Assembly (NCBI GenBank): GCA_024278725.1
Contig: JAJRSQ010000339.1
Location: forward strand, 1 to 10,513
DNA: 10,513 nt
Direction: 5' to 3'
Source: Chloroflexota bacterium
GTDB taxonomy: Bacteria > Chloroflexota > Anaerolineae > 4572-78
The notes below the pieces were generated by a model that was given only the letters and a program-made list of their open reading frames with translations, ran no database searches and was not told the origin of the DNA. Below are positions 1 through 5,870 of the stretch, one piece after another. The first letter of the stretch is position 1; every line of letters starts with the position of its first letter. Made by a program: the position numbers and the translations under genes.

Positions 1-317
1 GCGGCAGCTGCGTTCAACAGCGCGGGGATGGCGTTTTCGGCGCGCATTTCGCCCAGCGCGAGCGCGGCGGCGCTGCGCACCATTTCATCGGGGTCGGCGA
101 GCAGGGCAATCAATTGCGAAACTGCCGCCTCGCTGCCGTTTCCCCACAGCGCGCGCACCGCCCAAAAACGCCGGTCGGGGTCTGCATCGCCGACCAGCGA
201 TTCAATTGCCGTCCAGCCTGCGTTGCCCGCTTCGCCCAGCGCAATGGCGGCTTGCTCGGCGATTTCGTCGGGGGTGTCGGGGTTTTTCAATTGCCGGAGT
301 AATGTTTGAATGGTCAT
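1..317 (-). CDS. HEAT-repeat protein, partial (N-terminal 105 residues)
   Basis: This open frame begins at the ATG at 317 and runs leftward off the window, so only the N-terminus (105 whole codons) is visible. It is built of helical pairs of about 31 residues with the HEAT/PBS-lyase-like pattern: an Ala/Leu-rich helix with IALGEAG near residue 25, a second unit around DPDRRFWAVRALW (46-58), and a third around DPDEMVRSAAALALGEM (75-91). Such repeats are protein-interaction scaffolds; the partner and function cannot be read here. It starts 13 bases after the stop of the DUF123-like gene on the same strand, so the two are probably cotranscribed. No strong Shine-Dalgarno sequence precedes the ATG. 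The plus-strand frames across this stretch show no family signature and are shadows. The HEAT fold is fairly secure; the function is unknown. Confidence 0.8.
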   Translation of the reverse strand, partial: MTIQTLLRQLKNPDTPDEIAEQAAIALGEAGNAGWTAIESLVGDADPDRRFWAVRALWGNGSEAAVSQLIALLADPDEMVRSAAALALGEMRAENAIPALLNAAA

Positions 318-329
318 TTTTCGGGAAAG

Positions 330-767
330 TTATCCGTCTGTTTTGGCGATGATGATGACTTCATCGGGGAAAAGTCTGCGCGCGCCGATTTGGAAATCGT
401 CCAGTTGCGGGCGGACATCAAAATAGACCAGATGGCTGTCGCAGTCGCACCCGCTCACGCCGAAGCCGTCGGCAATGGAGATGGCGCCGGGGATGGCGAG
501 CAGCAAATCCACCCATGTGTGCGGGTGAGGTGTGGCGCTCATCGTCAGCCAGACTTCGGACACGGCGGCGACCTGCCGCAGGAAGTCGATGTGTTCGGCG
601 GGGTGTTCCGGCGGGGTGAGGTGCGCTTTGAGGCGTTCCGGCAGGTTCTCCGCGCCGCCGGCGTAGGCGTAAAATCCGGCGGGGAACAGGGGCGAATCCA
701 ATTCGGGAATATTCAATTCCGCATCCACGGGGAGATGCAGCAGTAAAATGTAGGTTCCGGTTTGCAT
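330..767 (-). CDS. DUF123 / GIY-YIG-like nuclease family protein
   Basis: This 145-residue protein has the layout of the DUF123 family, GIY-YIG-related proteins found alone or fused to endonuclease III. Seen: GTYILLLHL (4-12), a GFYAYAGGA block (31-39) at the position of the family's GYYvYvGSA, ERLKAHL (44-50), HIDFL (59-63), and a C-terminal GFGVSGCDCDSHLVYF (101-116) matching the family's GFG-S-DC-C-SHL signature. Known: the biochemical role of the family is poorly defined, and nuclease activity is assumed from the fold. Odd: the family usually has a Glu-Cys pair before the GFG block, and here the stretch reads TWVDLLLAI (84-92), so the likely catalytic Glu is not obvious. Serine is also replaced by Gly in the AGGA block. 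It lies downstream of tnaA behind a hairpin repeat and just before the HEAT gene. There is no clear Shine-Dalgarno before the ATG at 767. Family call good; activity doubtful. Confidence 0.82.
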   Translation of the reverse strand: MQTGTYILLLHLPVDAELNIPELDSPLFPAGFYAYAGGAENLPERLKAHLTPPEHPAEHIDFLRQVAAVSEVWLTMSATPHPHTWVDLLLAIPGAISIADGFGVSGCDCDSHLVYFDVRPQLDDFQIGARRLFPDEVIIIAKTDG

Positions 768-781
768 GATAGTTGTTGGTT

Positions 782-823
782 AATTGGAGGTTGGAGATTC
801 CGGCACACAACCAACCTTCAATT
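782..823. repeat. Intergenic hairpin element A (13-bp stem)
   Basis: Bases 782-794 pair with 811-823 (13 pairs, one G-T), leaving a 16-base loop. It lies between tnaA and the DUF123-like gene. On the minus strand the loop/distal-arm junction reads GCCGGAATCTCC (804-793), resembling the junctions of the elements at 2324-2394 and 9709-9750. No T-run follows, so it is not a standard intrinsic terminator. The adjacent sequence up to the tnaA stop is low-complexity, with TCTAAT occurring twice. Confidence 0.6.
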
Positions 824-831
824 TCTAATCT

Positions 832-2214
832 CTAATTTTTAATCGGTTCCAGCCGCGCGGTGAAGTGGCGCAGAAATTTTGTTTGATAGGTGATGCGGTA
901 GCCGGGCAGGTCGGCGCGGTTTTCAAAGACGTGTTTGGCAACTTTCACCACGTAATCGAGATGTGCTTGCGTGTACATCCTGCGCGGAATGGCGAGCCGC
1001 ACCAGCTCCAATTCCGGGTACAGCCATTCGCCCGTTTGCGGGTGCGGATGGGCGAACATCAAACTGCCCAATTCCACCCCCCGGATACCCCCTTCCAGAT
1101 ACAGCGCGGCAGTAACTGCCTGCGCGGGGAATTGGCTGGCGGGGATGTGCGGCGCAATTTGTTTCGCGTCCAGATAGACGGCATGCCCGCCGGAGGGTTG
1201 CAAAACGGGAATGCCCGCTTCGCTGAGGCTGTCCGCCAGATATTTGGTGTGCCCGATGCGGTAACGCAGATAATCTTCATCCGTCCCTTCATACAACCCG
1301 CGCGCCATCGCTTCCAAATCGCGCCCGGCGAGTCCGCCATAGGTCGGGAAGCCCTCACGGAGGGTCAATTCCTGCGCAATCTGGCGGTACAATTCTTCAT
1401 CGCGCAGCGCCAAAAAACCGCCGATGTTCACCAGCGCGTCTTTTTTTGCGCTCATCAGACAACCATCCGCCACGGCGAAAATTTCGCGGGTTATTTCGCG
1501 GATGGATTTATCCCGGTAGCCGGGCTCGCGCTGTTGAATGAAATAGGCGTTCTCGGCGAAGCGACATGCGTCAATGAAAAAAGGAATATTGTGCCGGTGA
1601 TACACTTCGGCGGTTTGGCGGATATTTTCCAGCGAGACAGGTTGCCCGCCGCCGCTGTTGTTGGTGATGGTGAGCATCCCCAGGGGGATGTTTTCCGCGC
1701 CCGTTTTTTCGATGAAGGCTTCCAGTGCGGCGATGTCCATATTCCCTTTGAAAGGCAGGTCAAGCGATGGGTCGTTGGCTTCGGGGATGACATGGTTGGT
1801 GGGGTTTCCGTTTCGCGCCAGAATGTTCGCCATAGTGGTGTCGAAGTGGGTGTTGTTGGGCACAGTTTCGCCCGGGTGCACCATAATGCTGAACAGAACA
1901 TTTTCCGCCCCGCGCCCTTGATGGGTCGGCGCGACGAATTCAAAGCCCATGATGTCGCGGACGGCATCCCGGAAGTTGAAGAAGTTGCGCGCCCCGGCGT
2001 AACTTTCATCGCCGGACATGATGCCCGCCCACTGGTTGGCGCTCATCGCGCCGGTGCCGGAGTCGGTGAGCAGGTCAATGTAAACGTCGCTGGCGCGCAG
2101 GCTGAAGATATTATAGCCCGCTTCAGCCAGCAGCGCGTCCCGTTCGGCGCGGGTGGTTTGTTTGATGGGTTCTACGGATTTAATGCGAAAGGGTTCGGGA
2201 ATAAAGGTCGCCAT
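832..2214 (-). CDS. tnaA: Tryptophanase (tryptophan indole-lyase)
   Basis: This 460-residue PLP-dependent beta-eliminating lyase would be cytoplasmic and split L-tryptophan into indole, pyruvate and ammonia. Seen: EPFRIKSVEP (7-16), DLLTDSGTGAMS (47-58), THQGRGAE (97-104), FIDACRF (213-219, with the Asp that holds the PLP ring), the PLP lysine in SAKKDA (Lys258), GGHAVYLDA (342-350), and the carboxylate-binding Arg406 in VRLAIPRR. The close relative tyrosine phenol-lyase differs at three positions. Thr124 there is Asp125 here (FDTT), Arg381 is Leu382 (VELGS), and Phe448 is His450 (LRHFTA). All three favour tryptophanase. Length is normal (about 456-471). The ATG at 2214 follows a GAGGT ribosome site seven bases away. 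The gene has its own promoter and is divergent from the EF-G gene. I see no Trp-containing leader peptide like the TnaC of enterobacteria. Confidence 0.93.
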   Translation of the reverse strand: MATFIPEPFRIKSVEPIKQTTRAERDALLAEAGYNIFSLRASDVYIDLLTDSGTGAMSANQWAGIMSGDESYAGARNFFNFRDAVRDIMGFEFVAPTHQGRGAENVLFSIMVHPGETVPNNTHFDTTMANILARNGNPTNHVIPEANDPSLDLPFKGNMDIAALEAFIEKTGAENIPLGMLTITNNSGGGQPVSLENIRQTAEVYHRHNIPFFIDACRFAENAYFIQQREPGYRDKSIREITREIFAVADGCLMSAKKDALVNIGGFLALRDEELYRQIAQELTLREGFPTYGGLAGRDLEAMARGLYEGTDEDYLRYRIGHTKYLADSLSEAGIPVLQPSGGHAVYLDAKQIAPHIPASQFPAQAVTAALYLEGGIRGVELGSLMFAHPHPQTGEWLYPELELVRLAIPRRMYTQAHLDYVVKVAKHVFENRADLPGYRITYQTKFLRHFTARLEPIKN

Positions 2215-2258
2215 AAAATCTACCTCGTTGAAGATATGTGTGAGCCATAATTGCGGCT

Positions 2259-2287
2259 AGTGTACCATGTTGAAATGGCTTTGACAA
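2259..2287 (-). promoter_or_regulatory. Sigma70-type promoter of tnaA
   Basis: On the minus strand, TTGTCA (2287-2282, five of six consensus bases) is followed after 17 bases by TACACT (2264-2259, four of six). Transcription would start near 2252, giving a leader of about 38 bases with a GAGGT site before the ATG at 2214. Its -35 box overlaps that of the opposite promoter. Confidence 0.6.
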
Positions 2288-2309
2288 TCTTCCACAATTA
2301 CGTTAAAAT
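2281..2309 (+). promoter_or_regulatory. Strong sigma70-type promoter of the EF-G-like gene
   Basis: A perfect TTGACA (2281-2286) is followed after exactly 17 bases by TAAAAT (2304-2309, five of six). The start would be near 2316, giving a leader of about 105 bases that is mostly the hairpin at 2324-2394. The -35 box shares five bases with the tnaA -35 on the other strand. Confidence 0.72.
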
Positions 2310-2323
2310 TGGCACTTGTGAAA

Positions 2324-2394
2324 TAGTAGGTGGTAAGGAACAGGTTGCAAGAATTGCCGCCGAAATCTTGCTTCCTACTTCTTACTCCCTACTA
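2324..2394. repeat. Intergenic hairpin element B in the EF-G leader
   Basis: Two 28-base arms (2324-2351 and 2367-2394) form an imperfect inverted repeat: 21 of 28 positions are Watson-Crick and two more are G-T pairs. The loop is 15 bases (2352-2366). The loop/distal-arm junction holds GCCGAAATCTTG (2359-2370), similar to elements A and C. The whole structure lies between the predicted start and the ribosome site of the EF-G-like gene (2408-2414), so it would be transcribed as a long leader hairpin. Confidence 0.65.
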
Positions 2395-2407
2395 ATCGAA
2401 TATGAAC

Positions 2408-2414
2408 AAAGGAG
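2408..2414 (+). promoter_or_regulatory. Ribosome binding site of the EF-G-like gene
   Basis: AAAGGAG ends six bases before the ATG at 2421, a near-ideal Shine-Dalgarno site. It fixes this start over the out-of-frame ATGs at 2402 and 2417. It lies 13 bases after hairpin B, so folding or binding at the hairpin could affect access. Confidence 0.8.
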
Positions 2415-2420
2415 TTATGA

Positions 2421-4481
2421 ATGGCTAAAGTCTATCAAACTGAACACATCCGTAATATCGCTTTGCTGGGACACAGTGGTTCCGGAAAAACATCGTTGGC
2501 AGAAGCGATGCTGTTCAATACCGGCGCTATCAACCGATTGGGCAAAGTGGAAGAGGGCAACACTGTTACCGACTTTGACGATGAAGAAATTCGTCGAACC
2601 ATCTCCATCAATTCGGCGGTCGCCCCCGTGGAGTGGAAAGACCATAAAATCAACGTGATTGACGCCCCGGGGTATTTGGATTTTGTGGGAGAGGTCATCA
2701 GCAGTTTGTCTGCCGCGGATGTTGCGGTGCTGGTGCTTGATGGCGCGTCGGGGGTGGAAGTCGGCACGATGCTGGCTTGGAAGCGCGCCGAAGAAATGGG
2801 CAAGCCCCGCGCTGTGTTCATCAACAAAATGGATCGCGACAACGCCAGTTATCGCCGGGTGATGGGCGAACTGCGCGAAAAATTCGACGCCACCTTTGTG
2901 CCCATGCAACTCCCCATTCGGGAAGGCGAACATTTTTTGGGGATTGTTGATTTGGTCACGCTGGATGCCTATACCGGCGCGGAAGCGGATATTGCCGAAG
3001 CGCCCGCGAATATGGCGGACGAAATCGAAGAATTCCGCACCGAAATGGTCGAAGCCGCCGCCGAAGGTGACGACGACCTGATGATGAAATATTTTGACGG
3101 CGAAGAATTGACCGAGGATGATATTGCCTTCGGTTTGCGGAAAGGGTTGAAGAGCGGAAATCTGGTGCCGGTTTTCTGCGGTTCCGCTACCACAAATGTT
3201 GCCATCCGCTCTTTCATGCACAACGTCATTCATAACCTGCCCGCACCGGCGCCGCAAGTGACTGTGCAGAAAAAGGGTGAAGAGGTCACGCTCGACGTGA
3301 AAGCCGATGGTCCGGTTGTGGCGCGCGTCTTCAAAACGGTTGATGACCAATACGGCACGGTAAGCTACTTCAAAGTCCTTTCCGGCACGGTGAAATCCGA
3401 TACCCGTTTGTTCAACACCAATGCGGAAGCCGAAGAACGCATCGGTTCGCTCTTCCTGCCGCGCGGGAAGGAACAGCTTCCGGTGAGCGAAGTGGTGGCG
3501 GGCGACATCGGTGCGGTGGTGAAATTGAGCCACACCAAAACCGGCGACACACTGTGCGCCAAAGGGGAAGGCTACCAAGCCATTCCCGCCCAATATCCCG
3601 AACCCCTTTACGCGGTTGCCGTGCATCCCAAAACGCAGTCCGACACGGCGAAACTGGGACCCACCATTCAGCGTCTCACCGCCGCCGACCCCACCCTCAA
3701 TGCGCGCACCGAAACCCGCACCCACGAATATTTGCTGGAAGGCATGGGCGAAACACACATCGACGTTGCCGTGAGACGGATGGCGGACAAATACGGGCTG
3801 AACATCGATACCTCCATTCCGAAAGTGCCGTATCAGGAAACCATCACCAAAACCGCGAGCGGACGGTATCGCCACAAAAAACAGACCGGCGGCGCCGGGC
3901 AATTCGGGGAAATCGAATTGCGGCTCGAACCGCTGGAACGCGGCGGCGATTTTGAATTCAAGAGTGAAATTTTCGGAGGCGCGGTGTCGAGCGTTTTCCT
4001 GCCCTCCGTGGAAAAGGGCATCAAGCAGGTGATGGCGCAAGGCGTACTCGCAGGCTCACCCATTGTGGACATCCGCGCGATTGCCGTTGACGGGAAAGAG
4101 CACCCGGTCGACTCGAAGGATATTGCCTTCCAGATTGCCGGGCGTGAAGCGTTCAAAATTGCGTTTATGGCGGCATCGCCGGTGCTGTTGGAACCGGTCA
4201 TGGAAATTCGGGTGACGATTCCCGAAGCCTACACCGGCGATGTGATGGGCGATTTGACCACCAAACGCGGGCAGGTGCAGGGGATGGAGCAGTTGAAGGG
4301 CGACACCGTGATTACGGCGCTGGTTCCGTTGGCGGAAATTCAACGCTATGGCACGGAACTCCGTTCCATCACTCAAGGGCGCGGCGTGTACGAGCAAAAA
4401 CTCTCGCATTACCAAAGCGTGCCCTCGCACTTGGTGCAGAAAATCATCGACGAGCACAAAAAAGCGAAGGAAGAATCGTAA
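2421..4481 (+). CDS. fusA2: Elongation factor G-like GTPase, EF-G2 type
   Basis: This 686-residue translational GTPase has the five-domain EF-G architecture. Seen: P-loop GHSGSGKT (17-24), switch I RRTIS (58-62), G3 DAPGYLDF (81-88), G4 NKMD (135-138), domain II from about residue 290 (VARVFKTVDDQYG), domain IV with GRYRHKKQTGGAGQFGEIEL, and the domain V block EVMGDL/RGQVQGM-like GDVMGDLTTKRGQVQGME near the C-terminus. Canonical EF-G has AHIDAGKTT in the P-loop and DTPGH in G3. The Gly-Ser-rich loop and the Tyr in place of the catalytic His are typical of the EF-G2/FusA2 paralogue group, which in the mycobacterial case has been reported to bind GTP without normal ribosome-stimulated hydrolysis. 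It stands alone, not with rpsL-rpsG-tuf as housekeeping fusA usually does. It could still be the only EF-G; the rest of the genome would decide. Confidence 0.88.
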   Translation: MAKVYQTEHIRNIALLGHSGSGKTSLAEAMLFNTGAINRLGKVEEGNTVTDFDDEEIRRTISINSAVAPVEWKDHKINVIDAPGYLDFVGEVISSLSAADVAVLVLDGASGVEVGTMLAWKRAEEMGKPRAVFINKMDRDNASYRRVMGELREKFDATFVPMQLPIREGEHFLGIVDLVTLDAYTGAEADIAEAPANMADEIEEFRTEMVEAAAEGDDDLMMKYFDGEELTEDDIAFGLRKGLKSGNLVPVFCGSATTNVAIRSFMHNVIHNLPAPAPQVTVQKKGEEVTLDVKADGPVVARVFKTVDDQYGTVSYFKVLSGTVKSDTRLFNTNAEAEERIGSLFLPRGKEQLPVSEVVAGDIGAVVKLSHTKTGDTLCAKGEGYQAIPAQYPEPLYAVAVHPKTQSDTAKLGPTIQRLTAADPTLNARTETRTHEYLLEGMGETHIDVAVRRMADKYGLNIDTSIPKVPYQETITKTASGRYRHKKQTGGAGQFGEIELRLEPLERGGDFEFKSEIFGGAVSSVFLPSVEKGIKQVMAQGVLAGSPIVDIRAIAVDGKEHPVDSKDIAFQIAGREAFKIAFMAASPVLLEPVMEIRVTIPEAYTGDVMGDLTTKRGQVQGMEQLKGDTVITALVPLAEIQRYGTELRSITQGRGVYEQKLSHYQSVPSHLVQKIIDEHKKAKEES

Positions 4482-4494
4482 ATTCGGTGAAAAC

Positions 4495-4526
4495 AAAAAG
4501 CCACGTCATTTCGGCGTGGCTTTTTT
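4495..4526. terminator. Bidirectional intrinsic terminator
   Basis: An 11-bp perfect stem (4495-4505 with 4515-4525) includes GCCACG/CGTGGC, has a nine-base loop, and carries an A-run on one side and a T-run on the other. It sits 13 bases past the EF-G stop and ten bases beyond the TPR stop, and can end both converging transcripts. Confidence 0.9.
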
Positions 4527-4535
4527 CTTTGCCAA

Positions 4536-5069
4536 TTATCTTCCCAGAAGTTTCTGCGGGGTCTTCAATAGCGTCTGCACCAGCTTCTTTTTGATGGAAT
4601 TGTCGGGCAGATGGGCGATGCCTTCCTCGTATGCGGCGATGGCGTTGACCCAGTCTTTTTGTTTGAGACGCAAGCGGCTGAGCGCCTGCCATGAATACAT
4701 CGCCATTTCCGAATCGCCCAGCTCTTCAAAAATACTTGCGCTGTCCAAATAGCTTTGGATGGCATCCTCAATTTGACCGGCGGCTTCTTCCACCATGCCG
4801 AAGTTTCCCAGCACGTGCGCTTCGCCGCGTTCATCATCAGCATCCTGATAATATTTCAGCGCGGCGTTGAGCGCCGCGAGCGCGCCGTCAATGTCTCCCA
4901 ACTGTTTGCGCACCACGCCGAGGTCGTTGTTGGCTTCGGCGGCTTTGGTGAGATTGCCTTCGGCGGTGGCGGCGTCTATCAGCGCCAGAAATGTCTCTTC
5001 CGCCAGCGCGTAATTTCCCGCCCGAAAAGCGTCGAGTCCTTCCTTTTGAAGTTTATCCAAATCGGTCAT
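4536..5069 (-). CDS. Small TPR-repeat protein
   Basis: This 177-residue soluble protein is made of about four tetratricopeptide repeats and little else. Units are visible at roughly 4-37 (GLDAFRAGNYALAEETF), 43-76 (ANNDLGVVRKQLGDIDGAL), 83-116 (LGNFGMVEEAAGQIEDAI) and 123-156 (ALSRLRLKQKDWVNAIAAYEEG), each with the small-Gly/Ala and Leu/Tyr spacing of a TPR helix pair. A basic tail follows (KKKLVQTLLKTPQKLLGR). TPRs bind proteins or peptides; there is no signal peptide or membrane segment. It begins 11 bases after the stop of the double-HTH gene on the same strand, with a weak purine-rich GGGGAAA before the ATG. The two form an operon, so it may act with that protein. The repeat class is sure; the partner is inferred. 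Confidence 0.87.
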   Translation of the reverse strand: MTDLDKLQKEGLDAFRAGNYALAEETFLALIDAATAEGNLTKAAEANNDLGVVRKQLGDIDGALAALNAALKYYQDADDERGEAHVLGNFGMVEEAAGQIEDAIQSYLDSASIFEELGDSEMAMYSWQALSRLRLKQKDWVNAIAAYEEGIAHLPDNSIKKKLVQTLLKTPQKLLGR

Positions 5070-5080
5070 TGTTTCCCCAA

Positions 5081-5773
5081 TTAATACGTGATTTCCAGAA
5101 TGCCTTCCGCTAGGGCGCGCAAATTATCCGCCGAAAGGTTGTGCAATTTCATTGCCAGTTTGATGTAAAGGATGTTCGCCGGGTCTTGCAAAAATGCCTG
5201 CACATCGTCGGGAAATTGGGTGGTGTCTGGCAATTGGGTGGGGGAAAATTGCGTGGGGGCAGGTTGCGATGTGCCGTTTGTCCCGCCGGTGGCGTCAATG
5301 TCGGTCAAAATTTTTTCGAGCGGAACGTCATAAGTTGCCAGCAGCATTTTCAATTGGCTGAAGGGCACTTCGACATCGCCCAATTCGATTTCAGCCAGCG
5401 CATCCGATGAGATGCCCGCCGCCGAGGCTGCCGCTTCCGCCGAGATGCCGGCTTGCTGGCGGGCTTGCGCCAACAGCACCCCGACCATCTTTCGGCGCAA
5501 GGCGATGCCTTTTGCCGGATTGATGCGCGGGGTGGGGTCGGGCAGGGTGTCTTCCGCCCAAAAATAGCTGAGCGGCACGCGGCAGATTTCAGCCAGCGCT
5601 TCCAGCGTGGGCAAGCCCGCTTCATCCGCGCCGCGCTCATAGGCGGCGAGTGTGTCGGAAGGGATGCCGAGCAGGGTTGCCGTTTCGGCGACGGTGAGTC
5701 CGATGCGCTGGCGGGCGTTCTGCATCAATACCCCTAACATCTTTCGCTGAATTTCTACGGTTTTTTCTACCAT
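5081..5773 (-). CDS. Protein with two tandem XRE-type HTH domains
   Basis: This 230-residue cytoplasmic protein contains two related helix-turn-helix units. Unit 1 (about 9-72) starts QRKMLGVLMQNARQRIGLTV and contains LGIPSDTLAAYERG. Unit 2 (about 93-156) starts RRKMVGVLLAQARQQAGISA and contains AGISSDALAEIELG. Matching R-KM-GVL-ARQ starts point to an internal duplication. A low-complexity linker (161-190) repeats TQF/TQL/TQF among Pro, Thr and Asp; at the DNA level it is a degenerate CAATTGGGTGG-type repeat. The C-terminus (191-230) is a conserved-looking helical block, VQAFLQDPANILYIKLAMKL onward. XRE domains usually bind operator DNA; in unit 2 the recognition helix is acidic and Ala-rich, so it may instead serve for dimerisation. 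It heads an operon with the TPR gene. The ATG at 5773 has a GGAG nine bases upstream. Target genes are unknown. Confidence 0.85.
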   Translation of the reverse strand: MVEKTVEIQRKMLGVLMQNARQRIGLTVAETATLLGIPSDTLAAYERGADEAGLPTLEALAEICRVPLSYFWAEDTLPDPTPRINPAKGIALRRKMVGVLLAQARQQAGISAEAAASAAGISSDALAEIELGDVEVPFSQLKMLLATYDVPLEKILTDIDATGGTNGTSQPAPTQFSPTQLPDTTQFPDDVQAFLQDPANILYIKLAMKLHNLSADNLRALAEGILEITY

Positions 5774-5816
5774 TTGCGGAAACTCCGTTTGGCTAAATAC
5801 GGTTCATTTCCCGATT

Positions 5817-5845
5817 ATTATAACATAATATGTCTACTCGTACAA
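5817..5845 (-). promoter_or_regulatory. Promoter of the HTH-TPR operon
   Basis: On the minus strand a perfect TATAAT (5822-5817) lies 17 bases after TTGTAC (5845-5840, only the TTG fits the -35 consensus). The start would be near 5810, with a 37-base leader to the ATG at 5773. The surrounding 97-base gap is markedly AT-rich against its neighbours, and TATAAT is the best -10 match in it. A short inverted repeat CGGA-AAC-TCCG (5777-5787) lies just before the gene. Confidence 0.55.
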
Positions 5846-5870
5846 TCCGCGAATGAGATTTGACATAAGT

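Noticed and set aside
2180..2248. A 22-codon frame starting in the tnaA leader, considered as a TnaC-like leader peptide
   Set aside because: It has no Trp codon, no ribosome site, and overlaps the tnaA start out of frame.
865..2250. Long plus-strand open frame (461 codons) opposite tnaA
   Set aside because: It is the antisense of a complete, motif-rich tryptophanase and shows no family signature of its own; the codon bias of the real gene keeps the opposite frame open.
2415..4040. Long minus-strand open frame (541 codons) opposite the EF-G-like gene
   Set aside because: It is a His/Phe/Gly-rich antisense translation without domains, and the plus-strand gene has a promoter, ribosome site and all GTPase motifs.
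4495..4526. Terminator loop containing GCCGAAAT, considered as a fourth member of the hairpin family
   Set aside because: The eight-base match sits in an ordinary GC-stem and T-run terminator, and the rest of the junction motif is absent; chance is the simpler explanation.
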